Shown here in pieces: positions 1-9,559 of a stretch of DNA of 64,000 nucleotides; positions within the stretch are counted from its first letter, which is position 1; each line of letters starts with the position of its first letter. The notes under the pieces were generated by a model. It searched no databases. It was not told the DNA's origin and was given only the letters and a program-made list of their open reading frames with translations. Location: contig OX235262.1 of assembly GCA_944472135.2 (NCBI GenBank), forward strand, positions 168,701,509 through 168,765,508, in the 5' to 3' direction. The DNA is from Trichobilharzia regenti (taxonomy: Eukaryota > Platyhelminthes > Trematoda > Strigeidida > Schistosomatidae). A program made the position numbers and the translations under genes.

Positions 1-66
1 AAGGAACAGCGTGAGCCCGAGCGTAGCAAGAGCTGGGCATTAACGGTTTGCGAGACGTGGCTGACA
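1..66 (+). repeat. 3' end of the 5' LTR (truncated by window start)
   Basis: Bases 1-66 match 3590-3655 except for one position (gacgtggctgaca versus gacgtgactgaca). The LTR ends in TGACA at 62-66. The near identity of the two ends indicates a fairly recent insertion. Confidence 0.8.
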
Positions 67-211
67 GTTTCTGACGGGAGAAACAGATTCTGGCGGATTC
101 AGACAGTTGGTGAAAGTTTGGATAGTCACCGTTCATCTTTCCTGGTGCCGGTCAAGTCCTCTTTGAACAAGCAATATCTGGAACTTTTTTGGAATTGGGT
201 CAAGTTCAACA

Positions 212-1519
212 ATGCCTGGGTCAAAGAAGGGACAGAGTGTCTTGGATGCAAACAGGAAAGTAAGTCATGGTGACTTGTCTGTTACTTGTAACCATGTGTC
301 TGATGTTAGGCATGACATGGTTGATGTTACTGTTTCGCCGTTCAGGGATAATAGGAACATCAAACTCCCTAAATTTGAACCACGGTGTTTTGATGGAAAC
401 CCAGCTGATTATTTACAATTTGTAAAGGAGTTTGAGATCATGCTGAGTGGTGTTTTATTAACTGATGAAATCAAGTTAATGTATTTGATGAGGTATTGCA
501 CTGGAGATGCTGCAAGAGCTATACAGTGTTGTAAGTTTATGAAGCCAAAGGAGGGCTACGATGAGGCTATGAGCATATAAGGTCAAAGGTTTGGAAGACC
601 TTCAATGATTGTGAGGAACGTATACGAAGCTGTCAAAGGTAACGGCAGTCAACTTCCTGATGACTCCAAGGCACTTACTGAGTTTTTAGATAATCTTATG
701 ACTTATAATAATACCTTGATTTCTATGAATTGCATGAATGATCTCAACTCGAGTTTTATACTAGAAGTAATAGCGAGACGCCTACCTACTCGACTGCAAA
801 GGAAGTGGGTGAAGATAAGCTCCCGTATGGAGGATGAGAGTATCGAGCCGAAATTTGATGATATCCTGAAACTAGTAAAAGATAGTGTCAATCAATCGAT
901 GAGAAAGTTTGCCAGTATATTGCATCTCATCCCTAGAATAGAGCAGTCTGAGGGTAAAACGCAATCATCGATGACGAATAGGCCTCAGAGAGGTGGATAT
1001 CGAGAAGGCTCCATGATGTCTAGTAATGCATATGGACCTAGTGAGAGTAACAGGTTTCGTAGTACATCCTCAACAGATAAGTTACAAGATGCAAGACAAA
1101 CACAGTCATGTTTTACACGTTTGCAAGAGGTGCATACAAAGGTGAACTGTGAACCAGTAAGCAAGTTCAGTGATAAGCTATATGTAAACTCCAGGCCTGA
1201 CTCCGAATTGTGTGACAATAACGGTGCGGTCAAGAAGTCTGTAGTTGCAACTGGTAAGCCATTGTTGAATAGAGTGTCACAGAATAGAGTTGCTGCTTCA
1301 GAGTCCAGTTCTGGTTCCACAAGTTTACAAGGTATTATTATTCAGAGTGAAGATATAGAACCTTTAATGATTTGCGAGGAGGAACCAAAATTGTCTACTC
1401 CTGTCATTAAAGAGTTTGAAAATGATGAAGTTGACGGTAAAGTGAATATTCATGATTATGATCATGATACTTCACAGTTGTCTTTGGTTGATCATGAGGG
1501 ATATGCCTTCTACTGCTAA
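212..1519 (+). pseudogene. BEL/Pao gag-like polyprotein, interrupted by an in-frame stop
   Basis: One frame runs from ATG 212 to the stop at 1517-1519 and is broken once by TAA at 578-580; coding resumes directly in the same frame (next ATG at 605). The stretch starting IKLPKFEPRCFDGNP, about residues 50-120, is typical of the Pao-retrotransposon gag region (DUF1759-like: LPKhELPpFxGDPhxa...F). After the stop come the helical continuation (RRLPTRLQRKWVKI) and a Ser/Gln-rich tail. No CCHC zinc knuckle is evident. Gag would form the particle that packages element RNA. The stop replaces what should be a residue in the Leu/Arg-rich helix preceding RFGRPS, so a full Gag cannot be made without readthrough. 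Confidence 0.7.
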
Positions 1520-2159
1520 GTTGAACAAAGGTTCTGTACAACTTGAACGTGAAGTAGAAATAAATGCAGGTGCAGTTGCTGAAGGCATGCATACTTGTCA
1601 GACCGTCAGTGTGAGTGATCAGCATGTAGCCCACCTATCATCAGATGCTAGTGCTAAACCTGAGCTGATAGTAAAATACAGCAGTGGTGGTGGTCTTGCG
1701 GTTAGACAAATTTCTGAAAGCCGAGCAACATTAGCTTTTGATCCACCGCTAACTTCATCAACTGGTATCAGTCAGTTGTCGTTGGTGTTGTCATCCACAA
1801 TGAAGAAGACGCCCGTCAACTCAAGTATCTTCTGCAATGACTATGATGGTATTGGTGCATTTGAAAGGACGAAAGATATTGCTCAGTTTAGAGAGGATAA
1901 GCCAAGTGTACACGAGAGAATAATTGTTAAATTGACTTGCACGTATAAAGGCATTTCTAGTTTCAAGTTACTATTTGAATGTTATTATCTTTGGTGTAAA
2001 TTACTCTGTGCCTACGCTTGGTTGACCAGATACGTCGTGTGTTTGTTAGCCATCTATATTCTACGATACAACGACATGAACGTGTTGCCGTTCAGATTTG
2101 AAGATATAGCTGATAGAAGGAAGTCAGCAAATGAACTCTGCAACGATTTTCCAAACTAG
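1452..2159 (+). pseudogene. Second retrotransposon frame of unknown function, overlapping the gag end
   Basis: A 235-codon frame overlaps the end of the gag frame by 68 nt in the +1 register. It may be the continuation of the same polyprotein after a frameshift near 1480-1515. The middle is Ser/Thr-rich and shows no recognisable motif. The last 70 residues include a strongly hydrophobic stretch (YYLWCKLLCAYAWLTRYVVC) followed by a charged end. This could be a fused remnant of the segment preceding integrase in BEL pol proteins, or a membrane segment; I cannot decide between these. No catalytic residues of pol domains are visible. Confidence 0.4.
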
Positions 2160-2615
2160 GGCGTCAACCTGAGAAGGGTTGTAGGTGTACTGCTGTAAGT
2201 CCTACAATTCTTCAAAGGGTAGCGCATCAATGAGCAGCGCAATGTGCTTGGTGTGCGATTTTGTACATAACTTCATATTGTATATACTGAATTGATATCA
2301 TCTATCATCTGGCTGTTGGTAATTCTCTTTGTGTCCGGACGACTTCCACTTGGATCATCAACCTGAGAAGGAATGTAGGCGTACTGCTGTAAGTCCTACA
2401 GTTCTTCAAGGGTAGTTTGTCATGCCAGAATCCACAACATTTGATGTGTTGATTGTACATATGTTTGTGTTAAATAATTGTGTGAGTTCCAATTGATGTA
2501 ATTGTTGGTTAATCTTGTGTGTGTCCGGACATTCCACAAATTACAATCGTCAACCTGTGAAGGGTTGTAGGCGTACTGGTGTAAGTCCTGCGATTCTTCA
2601 AAGGAATTCCACCAA
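2160..2615 (+). repeat. Three tandem units of about 190 bp inside the LTR element
   Basis: The motif tcaacctgagaagg...gtaggcgtactgctgtaagtcct recurs at about 2165, 2359 and 2549. Each unit also carries gtgtccggac, at 2331 and 2521 and degraded in the first unit. The array sits directly downstream of the last reading frame, where pol would be expected. Confidence 0.75.
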
Positions 2616-3297
2616 GACATGATCCGCGAGTTTGTGTGTACTGTTTGTATATATGTGTGGTGTGTCATATCAATTGGTGTTTTTTGGATTCATTGTGTTT
2701 ACTCGTTGTTTTCGTATCTTGTTGTTATTGCATAATTTTGTTAAAATTTTCGTCGTGATTACTTCTGAAGTTGTTTCGAGTCTTCTACATCCGTGAATGA
2801 ATTGATTGATGTTAGAGACAGCAGATGGGTCGTATACGTCAGGGAGGCTATTGCCGAGAATGACATGCACACGAAGATAATTGTTAGCTGCGGTCCGACA
2901 CGCCGGGGAGGGAGAGTGTAAACGACTGAGGCTCGCATACGTCACCGTTACTAGAACTGAGGCAGAATGAGTGACAAGCGATTGCAGTGATAATTGGTAG
3001 CGAGTAGATAAGAGGATGAGCGTAGAGTATCGTGAGGTGCTGCTATGGTCACGTTGCATTCTGCAAGAGTCATTTTAGCAAGTGGCGATTGTGTTGCAAG
3101 AGGATGCCCTTAACTGGAAGGCGCAGGTCGTCATTGATGTGTAAGATTGTGCTGTGAGTATGCTTGTGGTGTGTTGGTCTTTCTGTTTGTTTTCCATTTC
3201 AGCTCTGTCCGAGTGACCCAGGTTCTCGCAATGGCATCCAAGTCAACGTGTATTGGTCGTGATGGAAATAAGGAATATATCCTTTTTTGCCGGAGAG
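2616..3297. other. Internal non-coding part of the LTR element
   Basis: No convincing protein on either strand. The short frames at 2670-3059 (minus) and 3147-3452 (plus) resemble nothing and run across the LTR boundary. A short purine run (ggagag) immediately precedes the LTR at 3298 and may be a remnant polypurine tract. Confidence 0.4.
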
Positions 3298-3655
3298 TGT
3301 CAATGGAGTTGAAGATTGAACGATCAATTCACGGTTGTTTGCTCAAAACCAACTTCCCCAATTTTCGCGGAGGCATCAATACGACAGTCATCGTCTCATC
3401 GGTCGCTGTTCAGAAAGAAGTCAGCAGAAAACTGTCAGAAGTATTATTGTGATGTATCATTGTAATATTTGTTCACAGACCTTAGTCATACTTGATTTAT
3501 ATGTTGGTGTAACAATACAGAATCCTCGAGTCAACAATTGGTGTTTTGGTTTTTTCGTCCGTTATTACTAAGCGTTTCTGAAAACCTGCAAGGAACAGCG
3601 TGAGCCCGAGCGTAGCAAGAGCTGGGCATTAACGGTTTGCGAGACGTGACTGACA
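3298..3655 (+). repeat. 3' LTR (358 bp)
   Basis: Boundaries were set by comparison with the inverted copy at 3840-4197 and the partial 5' LTR at 1-66. It starts tgtcaatggagttgaag and ends gacgtgactgaca, so the ends are the short inverted pair TGTCA/TGACA. Confidence 0.8.
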
Positions 3656-3839
3656 GTAATTTTATTCACATGAATTGTGTTGATTGTAAGAACTAAACCT
3701 GGTTAGCTCTATCATTATTAATCTACCGTTTGTTTCATCCTTCCCACCGGCACTCTACAGTTAATGCTCCGCTATTTTTGATCTCCAATAATGCAGATGA
3801 ATTTCTCAGGAAATTTCCATTTATATAAAGCAGTACAGA
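3656..3839. other. Spacer between 3' LTR and inverted solo LTR
   Basis: 184 bp of AT-rich sequence with no gene. It ends with acaga (3835-3839), the left target-site copy of the solo LTR. Confidence 0.5.
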
Positions 3840-4197
3840 TGTCGGTAACGTCTCGTAAACCGTTAATGCCCAGCTCTTGCTACGCTCGGGCTCACGCTGT
3901 TCCTTGCAGGTTTTCGGAAACGCTTAGTAATAACGGACGAAAAAACCAAAACACCAATTGTTGACTCGAGGATTCTGTATTGTTACACCAACATATAGAT
4001 CAAGTATGACTAAGGTCTTTGAACAAATATTACAATAATACATCACAATAATACTTCTGACGGTTTTCTGCTGACTTCTTTCTGAACAGCGACCGATGAG
4101 ACGATGACTGTCGTATTGATGCCTCCGCGAAAATTGGGGAAGTTGGTTTTGAGCAAACAACCGTGAATTGATCGTTCAATCTTCAACTTCATTGACA
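3840..4197 (-). repeat. Solo LTR of the same BEL/Pao family, inverted, with 5-bp TSD
   Basis: The reverse complement of 3840-4197 aligns along its whole length with 3298-3655 with scattered substitutions. It is flanked by acaga on both sides (3835-3839 and 4198-4202), a perfect 5-bp duplication as expected for BEL/Pao integration. A lone LTR arises by recombination between the two LTRs of a full element. Confidence 0.85.
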
Positions 4198-4202
4198 ACA
4201 GA

Positions 4203-5334
4203 TGTAGTGTCACTTTTGAATGTCTAGGTTGCACTATAATATGACATTGTCATCCTCATCAACACAACAGATCTGCATGTCCTACAGTATTTTATGTTCT
4301 TATCTATGCTGCAGCAACATTTTAACACTGCATAGCTCTTTAGGGTTGAGGCATGTTCAGCTTTTATTTGATTGCTTTAGTTTCCGAAATATATTTCTGT
4401 AGGATTCATAAATCTGTACCCACTACACATTACTGAGATTGTGGATCGATTTTTAAGTTACACATTTGCAACAGCCCATTTAATGTAGACGTATTTAGTG
4501 TGAAATTGATGAGAGAATGACGTCTCAACGGTATGGGTGTTTCAGAATTTATCTCGAGATTCGAGCATAATCGTCTATGTTCTATTTGTGCACACGGCGT
4601 CAATATAAAGACCAGCCCTGCGGTACAAATACTTTTAATTGTACGAGAACTTTACTTGGTATTAATAGAATCAAAGTATGGTAATATATAAAATTATCTT
4701 TGATAACTTCATGTTGTGCGTCACATTTCAGGTGTATGGAGGCTGTGGAATGTGGAGTCAGTGCAAATGTCAATCTGTCGAACTAACGCTAATACCCTTC
4801 ATCAGAATTTTATTTTGTAAATTAATGGAATGTTTATTATACTCTTGATTTCTATTTCGTCTAGACTTCTTCAGTGCGTCGCTGTACCATGTAATTTTGT
4901 AATATGTGAATTCCGATTAACGTATGTTAAGCTTACTCAGTGGAATGAATATTTACTATAGTATTATGAGATTGCTGCTTTAGTCATTAGTAAGATTTTG
5001 TGTTTGTTTCTATGCAATAGCACACTGTAAAGATGAAGTAGTATTTACCAAGTTTAATAATTCTGTATTCTTCGATACGCTAAAGTCGCCTTATCTAACC
5101 GGTTGCAAGCCTGTATACTGTTAAGCGCCAAGTACGTAGTACAAGTAAATATAGTAACTCAGGTTTGATAGCTACTTCACTAATCTGTTAACATGCAGTA
5201 ATATCATCGAATAGACTGTTCACTTGACAATGAGCAACGAAACCATTTTTTTTCCAATATGCTGTTGAATCATGTGATGTCACCTAATGTCCTTCATTTC
5301 TATGGTCGACAACTGCAATATTTCCATTTTAACT
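4203..5334. other. AT-rich stretch without recognised gene
   Basis: About 1.1 kb with frequent stops in all frames. I see no conserved motif, repeat shared with the rest of the window, or RNA gene. Confidence 0.4.
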
Positions 5335-5695
5335 TTGTTAAGTATGAGGATGACCTAAGTGTTTCAGCGCCTGTTAACTTCCAACCACACTGCACTAGGA
5401 TCAACAGCTCTCTGTGAGGAGTCAGTAAGTGGTCTAAGTCTAGTGATCTTAAACTGAATCCATCCAAATATCTGACTGTTAGTTTCAGTTTCCGATGTCA
5501 AATAAAGTTGAATGAAGCTGTTAATTCCCATGGCCGTTGTATTTTTGGTAAAAGTGATAGAGAAATCAAGTCTTAAGTATCTCGGATTAATTTCTCCTTC
5601 TGACCAATCCTGGTCTTCCCATTACTTAGCGATTTCTAAAAGAATATTTCGTCCGACTTTTCACTTTAGGAAGCTAAGGCACCCAAAGATAACTC
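5335..5695 (+). pseudogene. CR1/Jockey-like LINE reverse transcriptase fragment
   Basis: Around 5428-5580 one frame reads WSKSSDLKLNPSKYLTVSF, and after a frameshift the frame of 5512-5745 reads SSLKYLGLI...DQSWSSHYLAISKR. The pattern (W...L.LN..K......F, then KYLG....D..W..HI) is typical of the end of the palm domain of CR1/Jockey-type LINE reverse transcriptases. The fragment is cut at 5695, where the minus-strand RTE copy begins. Confidence 0.55.
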
Positions 5696-6381
5696 AACCC
5701 CTCCTTTTATTATTATTATATCCTTTAATTCTTAGAGGAACATAGGGCTTCAACTGCGCGTCTCCATTGCCATCTGTTTTCTGCCAACTTTTTCACCCCG
5801 CTCCAAATCTGCCCACATGCTTTCATCTCCTCCTCACATGACATCCTCCAAGTCACCCTTCCAATGACGACCAACTCACCGCTTCCCTTTCGGGTTCCAC
5901 TCGAGTAATGGCTTGTCGAGTTATGTCACTTGATGGTTTCCTCAGAATATGGCGAATCCATCACCATTTCTTCCTGCCTATTTGTTTCACAATCGGTTCC
6001 TGCTGGGTTGGTTCGCTCATTTCTAGAGATCCATGTTGCTGATCTTTCCTGGCCAGCCATCTGATCTTGAGTGTTGAGCGAAGACAACTGTTAATGAAAG
6101 TCTGTAGTTTGTTGGAGATGCTCTTTATGACGCGCCAAGTCTCTGATCCGTATGGTAGCACTGACTGACTTCACATTGGAGTTGAAAATCCGGATCTTAT
6201 TTTTGACGCTGAGTGATGTTGACCTCCACACAGACTTAAAAGTAATGAAAGCTTGCCTTGCTTTTCCGATTCTAGCTTTGATATCCACGTCAGTTCCGCC
6301 TGTAGTTGAGACGATGCTTCCCAGATAGGTGAAGGAGGTTGTTTTTTTCAGGTTCCTCCCATTTCTGCTGACTGTCGGTTG

Positions 6382-7393
6382 TTATTGTTGTTGCTGTTGG
6401 TGTTGGCCGAAAATCTTCATCACCTCTGTTTTATCTATGTTCCCTTGAAGTCTTATCTTTGATGCTTCTTCTGCCAACTTGTTGCTTTTCACTTGCATAT
6501 CTTCCAGTTTGTGGGAAATCAGACATGTATCATCGGTGAAGTCCAGATCCAAGTTTTTTGTGTGAGTCCATTTTATGCTTGTTTCCTCATTGCCCGTTGT
6601 CTGTCGCATTATCCAATCTACTGCAATCAGGAAGATCATTGGCGATAGTAGACAGCCTTGCCTCACTCCCGTCCTCACTTCGAAGGATTCCGTGAGTGTC
6701 CCGTTGTGGATTACTTGGCATGCAGCATTGTCGTATAACTGTTGGATGAGATGCAAAATTGTCAATGGGACCCTGTAGTAGCGAAGTAGTTTCCAAATCA
6801 CCTCTCGATCGACGCTGTCGAGGGCCTTTTCAAAGTCGATGAAGTTGAGATAGAGAGAGAGGTGACTGCCATTCCAAGCTCTGTTCAATGATGATCCGTA
6901 AAGTGGCGATTTGATCAATACATGACTTGTTTCTCCTGAATCCAGCCTGTTCTGGTCAAAGTTTTTCATCCAGGTTGGCGTGTTTGATCCTCTCCAGGAT
7001 GATGCGGCTTAGTAATTTGCTTGGAATGGACAGAAGCATAATTCCGCGCCAGTTTTTGCATTGACTTAAGTCTCCTTTCTTTGGAAGTTTGAATAAGTAT
7101 CCTTTATTCCAATTCTCGGGTACCTTGCCCTCTTCCCACTCCTCCAGCAATGGAGTCATCAGGTCCGTTGTTGTCTCTGGGTCCATTTTCAATGCTTCTG
7201 CTCGGATTCCGTCTGGTCTTGCTGCTTTTCCAGCTTTGAGCATCTTGATTGCATTCAGGACTTCTGAATTTGTCAGGGGGTCAATGTTCACTGGTAGTTC
7301 TGCTTCCCTTGTTGGTATTGTTGGGCGCATTGTAGGTGGCGGCTGATTAAGAAGTCTTTTGGAGTGTTCATCCCAGTGTTTTCTTTGTTCCAC
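6382..7393 (-). pseudogene. RTE-A reverse transcriptase domain (two frames)
   Basis: Two overlapping minus-strand frames (6956-7393 and 6382-6969) together cover the fingers and palm. The first holds AGKAARPDGIRAEALK and the KKGDLSQCKNWRGIMLLS block. The second holds motif A (LNFIDFEKALDSVDREVIW), motif B (VRTGVRQGCLLSPMIF) and motif C. Motif C reads FTDD where the 57.9-kb copy has FADD, so the residue before the catalytic aspartates is changed. The frames shift near 6960. The family makes cDNA by target-primed reverse transcription. Confidence 0.75.
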
Positions 7394-7456
7394 CTCTTCG
7401 GTGATTGACTTTCCACTGTCATCTTTGACTGGCTTAATCTGTGTCGAACTTTTGCC

Positions 7457-8190
7457 CTATAGGTGTCTAGTTGTTTGGCAGAGTGTGGCGAGGTCTCCTT
7501 TGCCTGCAGCCTGTTCTGCTTCACTTGCCATGGTTTCATAATATTTTCTTTTGTCTTCCCTGGAACCCTTCTTTACTCTTCTGTTCAGCGTATTGTGGTC
7601 TGCATTCAACTCTTGTTTTTGTTGCTCGTCGGTGCACTGGATAATCTTTTGTTTCACTGTCCTTCTCTCTTCTCTTAGTTTCCAAGTGTCCGCAGTGAGC
7701 CACTGCTTGTCCTGTCTCTTCTTTCTGCCTAGAACTTCCATGCAGGTTTGACTCCACACCGTTTTCAAGTTGTCCCAGCGCTTTTCGACGCCGACCTCTT
7801 CGTTAGCGTTGATTTGTGTCTCGGCTTTTTGCCTTGTGTTTGCAATGAAGATGTGCTTTGTAGCCTGATCCTTCAGTTTTATGAGTGTTGAAGCTGGCTT
7901 GTGGCCTAACTGCAGCTCTTGTTTCCCTGAAAGCTTTCAGTTGGATTTGGATTATCCCTTGTACGAGATAGTGGTCTGAGCCAACGTCTGCTCCTCTTCT
8001 TACTTTTGTGTCCAGTAGGCTGTGCCTCCACTTCCTTGAGCAACATTGAGATGAAGTTATTTGGTTTTTGGTTTGCCCATCTGGTGACACCCATGTAGCC
8101 TTGTGAATATCTTTGTGCTTGTATACACTGCCACCAGTCACTAGTTCGTTGAAGGCTCAGAAGTCGGCGAAGAGTTTGTAGTGCACATTG
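7457..8190 (-). pseudogene. RTE-A endonuclease C-terminus and linker (broken)
   Basis: Minus-strand frames 7803-8141 and 7457-7768. The first holds HKATWVSPDGQTKNQI and GADVGSDHYLVQ, matching the end of RTE apurinic-type endonucleases (HKxTWxSPDG...QIDHI...R.GADxxSDHxL). In this copy the QIDHI block is altered and the SDH catalytic histidine is retained. The second is a Lys/Arg-rich linker ending KYYETMASEAEQAAGKGDL, which recurs at 57930. Confidence 0.65.
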
Positions 8191-8618
8191 TACCCTTGAA
8201 CTTTTGTTTATACTCGCTCACCCATGTTTGGCACACCTTTTTCTTTTGAGTTGTGACTCTTCCGTACGTCCATTGGTTCGCTCGCTCGTTGTGCTTTCAT
8301 TCTGCACACTCTCCGAGCCCACCTCCAGTGACGTCAGCAGATAAGTTGTACAACCTCTTTATTTATTGAATTTCATATTTCGTTATGTAAAATATAATTG
8401 TCCCGGATACACTTGTCATACCAAGTCTTTTTACCTCGATTCAGTTCGTCAGTATTTGCACGTTGAGTATAGTACAGCTAAGGTCATAAAACGGTGGAGA
8501 AGTTTTGTAAGAGAGTTTAGAATCGAGGTCTACCCTAAGCCATAATAGCTCTTACAAGTTTGTCAACTCGTATATCTTACCTTTTCTCCTTTACTATTCA
8601 ACCTTAATACTTCCCTGA

Positions 8619-8791
8619 ATGCTTGATAAATACCGTGTCATACTTCGTGGAATTCTGAAGACTGTCGATAGGGCGAGTGGTCTCCTTTCGGTTCATATCG
8701 ATGAAATCGTCATTGACGACGAGGACTTGATCGCGGCAGACTGTGGGCATCCGCTCTACTTGCCCCCAGCATTGACCTTGCGTTTCCTCAG
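8619..8791 (+). CDS. Putative first coding exon of the split gene
   Basis: ATG at 8619 is preceded directly by an in-frame TGA, and the frame stays open for 57 codons to CTCAG|gtaaaa at 8791/8792. The product begins MLDKYRVILRGILKT, has an acidic patch (HIDEIVIDDEDL) and ends LYLPPALTLRFL. It leaves two bases (AG), which fit the single leading base of the exon at 12673 to give an Arg codon. Nothing else ties it to the gene, and the intron would be 3.9 kb. The minus-strand frame over the same bases looks like a shadow. Confidence 0.4.
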
Positions 8792-8881
8792 GTAAAACAA
8801 GAAGTATGTTTGCATGTCTTAGCACAAAACATCCACGATACCAAACTTGGCACGCGTTTGATAGGACGGAAATAGTATCAG

Positions 8882-9198
8882 GGACAAACTAAGTAACCTC
8901 AATTGCACCAGTGAATAAACCATTCTCCCCATCCTCATCCCATCGACCTTTACTGTTATTACTCCTATACTTATGATCTTCTCTCGAACATTTTCGTCCT
9001 AATACCCTAACCATGGACAAATTCCTGCGGCTAATTTATATTTTAAGTAATTCATGGGCAACGCTGTGACAAATGCTGGGAATTCCATTTTGTATTATAG
9101 GTACTATTTTTTGAATTTAAGTAAATTATTATTATACTTTAATGACGACACTTTATCCTCTTTGACCTGTACTTACTGCATTAATCATGACAGTACGG
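8882..9198. other. Intron 1 sequence without recognised feature
   Basis: AT-rich; no repeat or reading frame I can support before the old LTR at 9199. Confidence 0.35.
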
Positions 9199-9559
9199 TG
9201 AGTCAGCCAACTCTCAGTAACTGTCTATGTCTAGGTCTTACTACGCTGGACCTCACGCTGTCCTTGGAAGACTTTCAGAAACAATTTGTAATAACCAACG
9301 CGATAAACCAGAACACAGATTGGTGACTCGAGAATCCCTTATTCTTACGCCAATATGTAATCAACAATAAGGTTATTACACACAAGGTCTAAGAATAAAT
9401 GTCTTAACAATAAATCACGATAATACTTCTGATAGCTTTCTCTCTTCCACTGAACAGCGAACGATGACTGTTGGATTGATGACACTGCGAAAAATATGGA
9501 GGGGTTGGGTGTGAGCAAACAACCACGAATTGATCGTTCAATCTTCAACTACATTGACA
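9199..9559 (-). repeat. Old, diverged solo LTR of the BEL/Pao family
   Basis: Reverse complement of the 3298-3655 LTR with many substitutions. The shared blocks are cctcacgctgtcc, gactcgagaatccc, ataatacttctgata and gagcaaacaaccacgaattg. The right end is attgaca (to 9559). No clear target-site duplication remains, and the left boundary is approximate. Confidence 0.7.

Larger units (their letters stand above)
1..3655 (+). mobile_element. BEL/Pao-type LTR retrotransposon, gag-only, 5' LTR cut by window edge
   Basis: The last 66 bases of a 5' LTR (1-66) recur with one difference at the end of a 3' LTR (3298-3655). Between them lie about 3.2 kb with a gag-like reading frame of the Pao type (212-1519), a second frame (1452-2159), a triplicated repeat (2160-2615) and non-coding sequence. 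I see no protease, reverse transcriptase, RNase H or integrase motifs, so the copy is internally deleted or belongs to a non-autonomous lineage. The LTR begins TGTCA and ends TGACA. The family call rests on the gag sequence and on the 5-bp TSD of a related solo LTR at 3840-4197. Confidence 0.75.
5696..8335 (-). mobile_element. RTE-clade LINE (RTE-A), minus strand, 5'-truncated and frame-broken
   Basis: Read on the minus strand, this copy runs from the end of an AP-type endonuclease domain (8190-7803) through a basic linker (7768-7457), reverse transcriptase (7393-6382) and the C-terminal segment ending [17 protein letters not shown] (about 6160-5960), to a 3' end with gaagccctatgttcctct and a TTATTA-type tail at 5700. 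The plus-strand copy at 57895-59740 shows the same order. Multiple frameshifts and the missing front of the endonuclease mean it is dead. The 5' boundary near 8200-8335 is approximate. Confidence 0.8.

Noticed and set aside
91..115. Primer binding site of the LTR element
   Set aside because: A tgg-starting stretch lies 24 nt past the LTR, but I could not match it to a specific tRNA 3' end.
3147..3571. Plus frames of 101 and 78 codons near the 3' LTR, and their minus twins at 3924-4234
   Set aside because: They lie in LTR sequence, are duplicated because the LTR is duplicated, and show no protein motif.
8604..8825. Minus-strand frame of 73 codons
   Set aside because: It overlaps the plus-strand candidate exon 8619-8791, has no motif, and the plus strand shows a splice donor and phase match.
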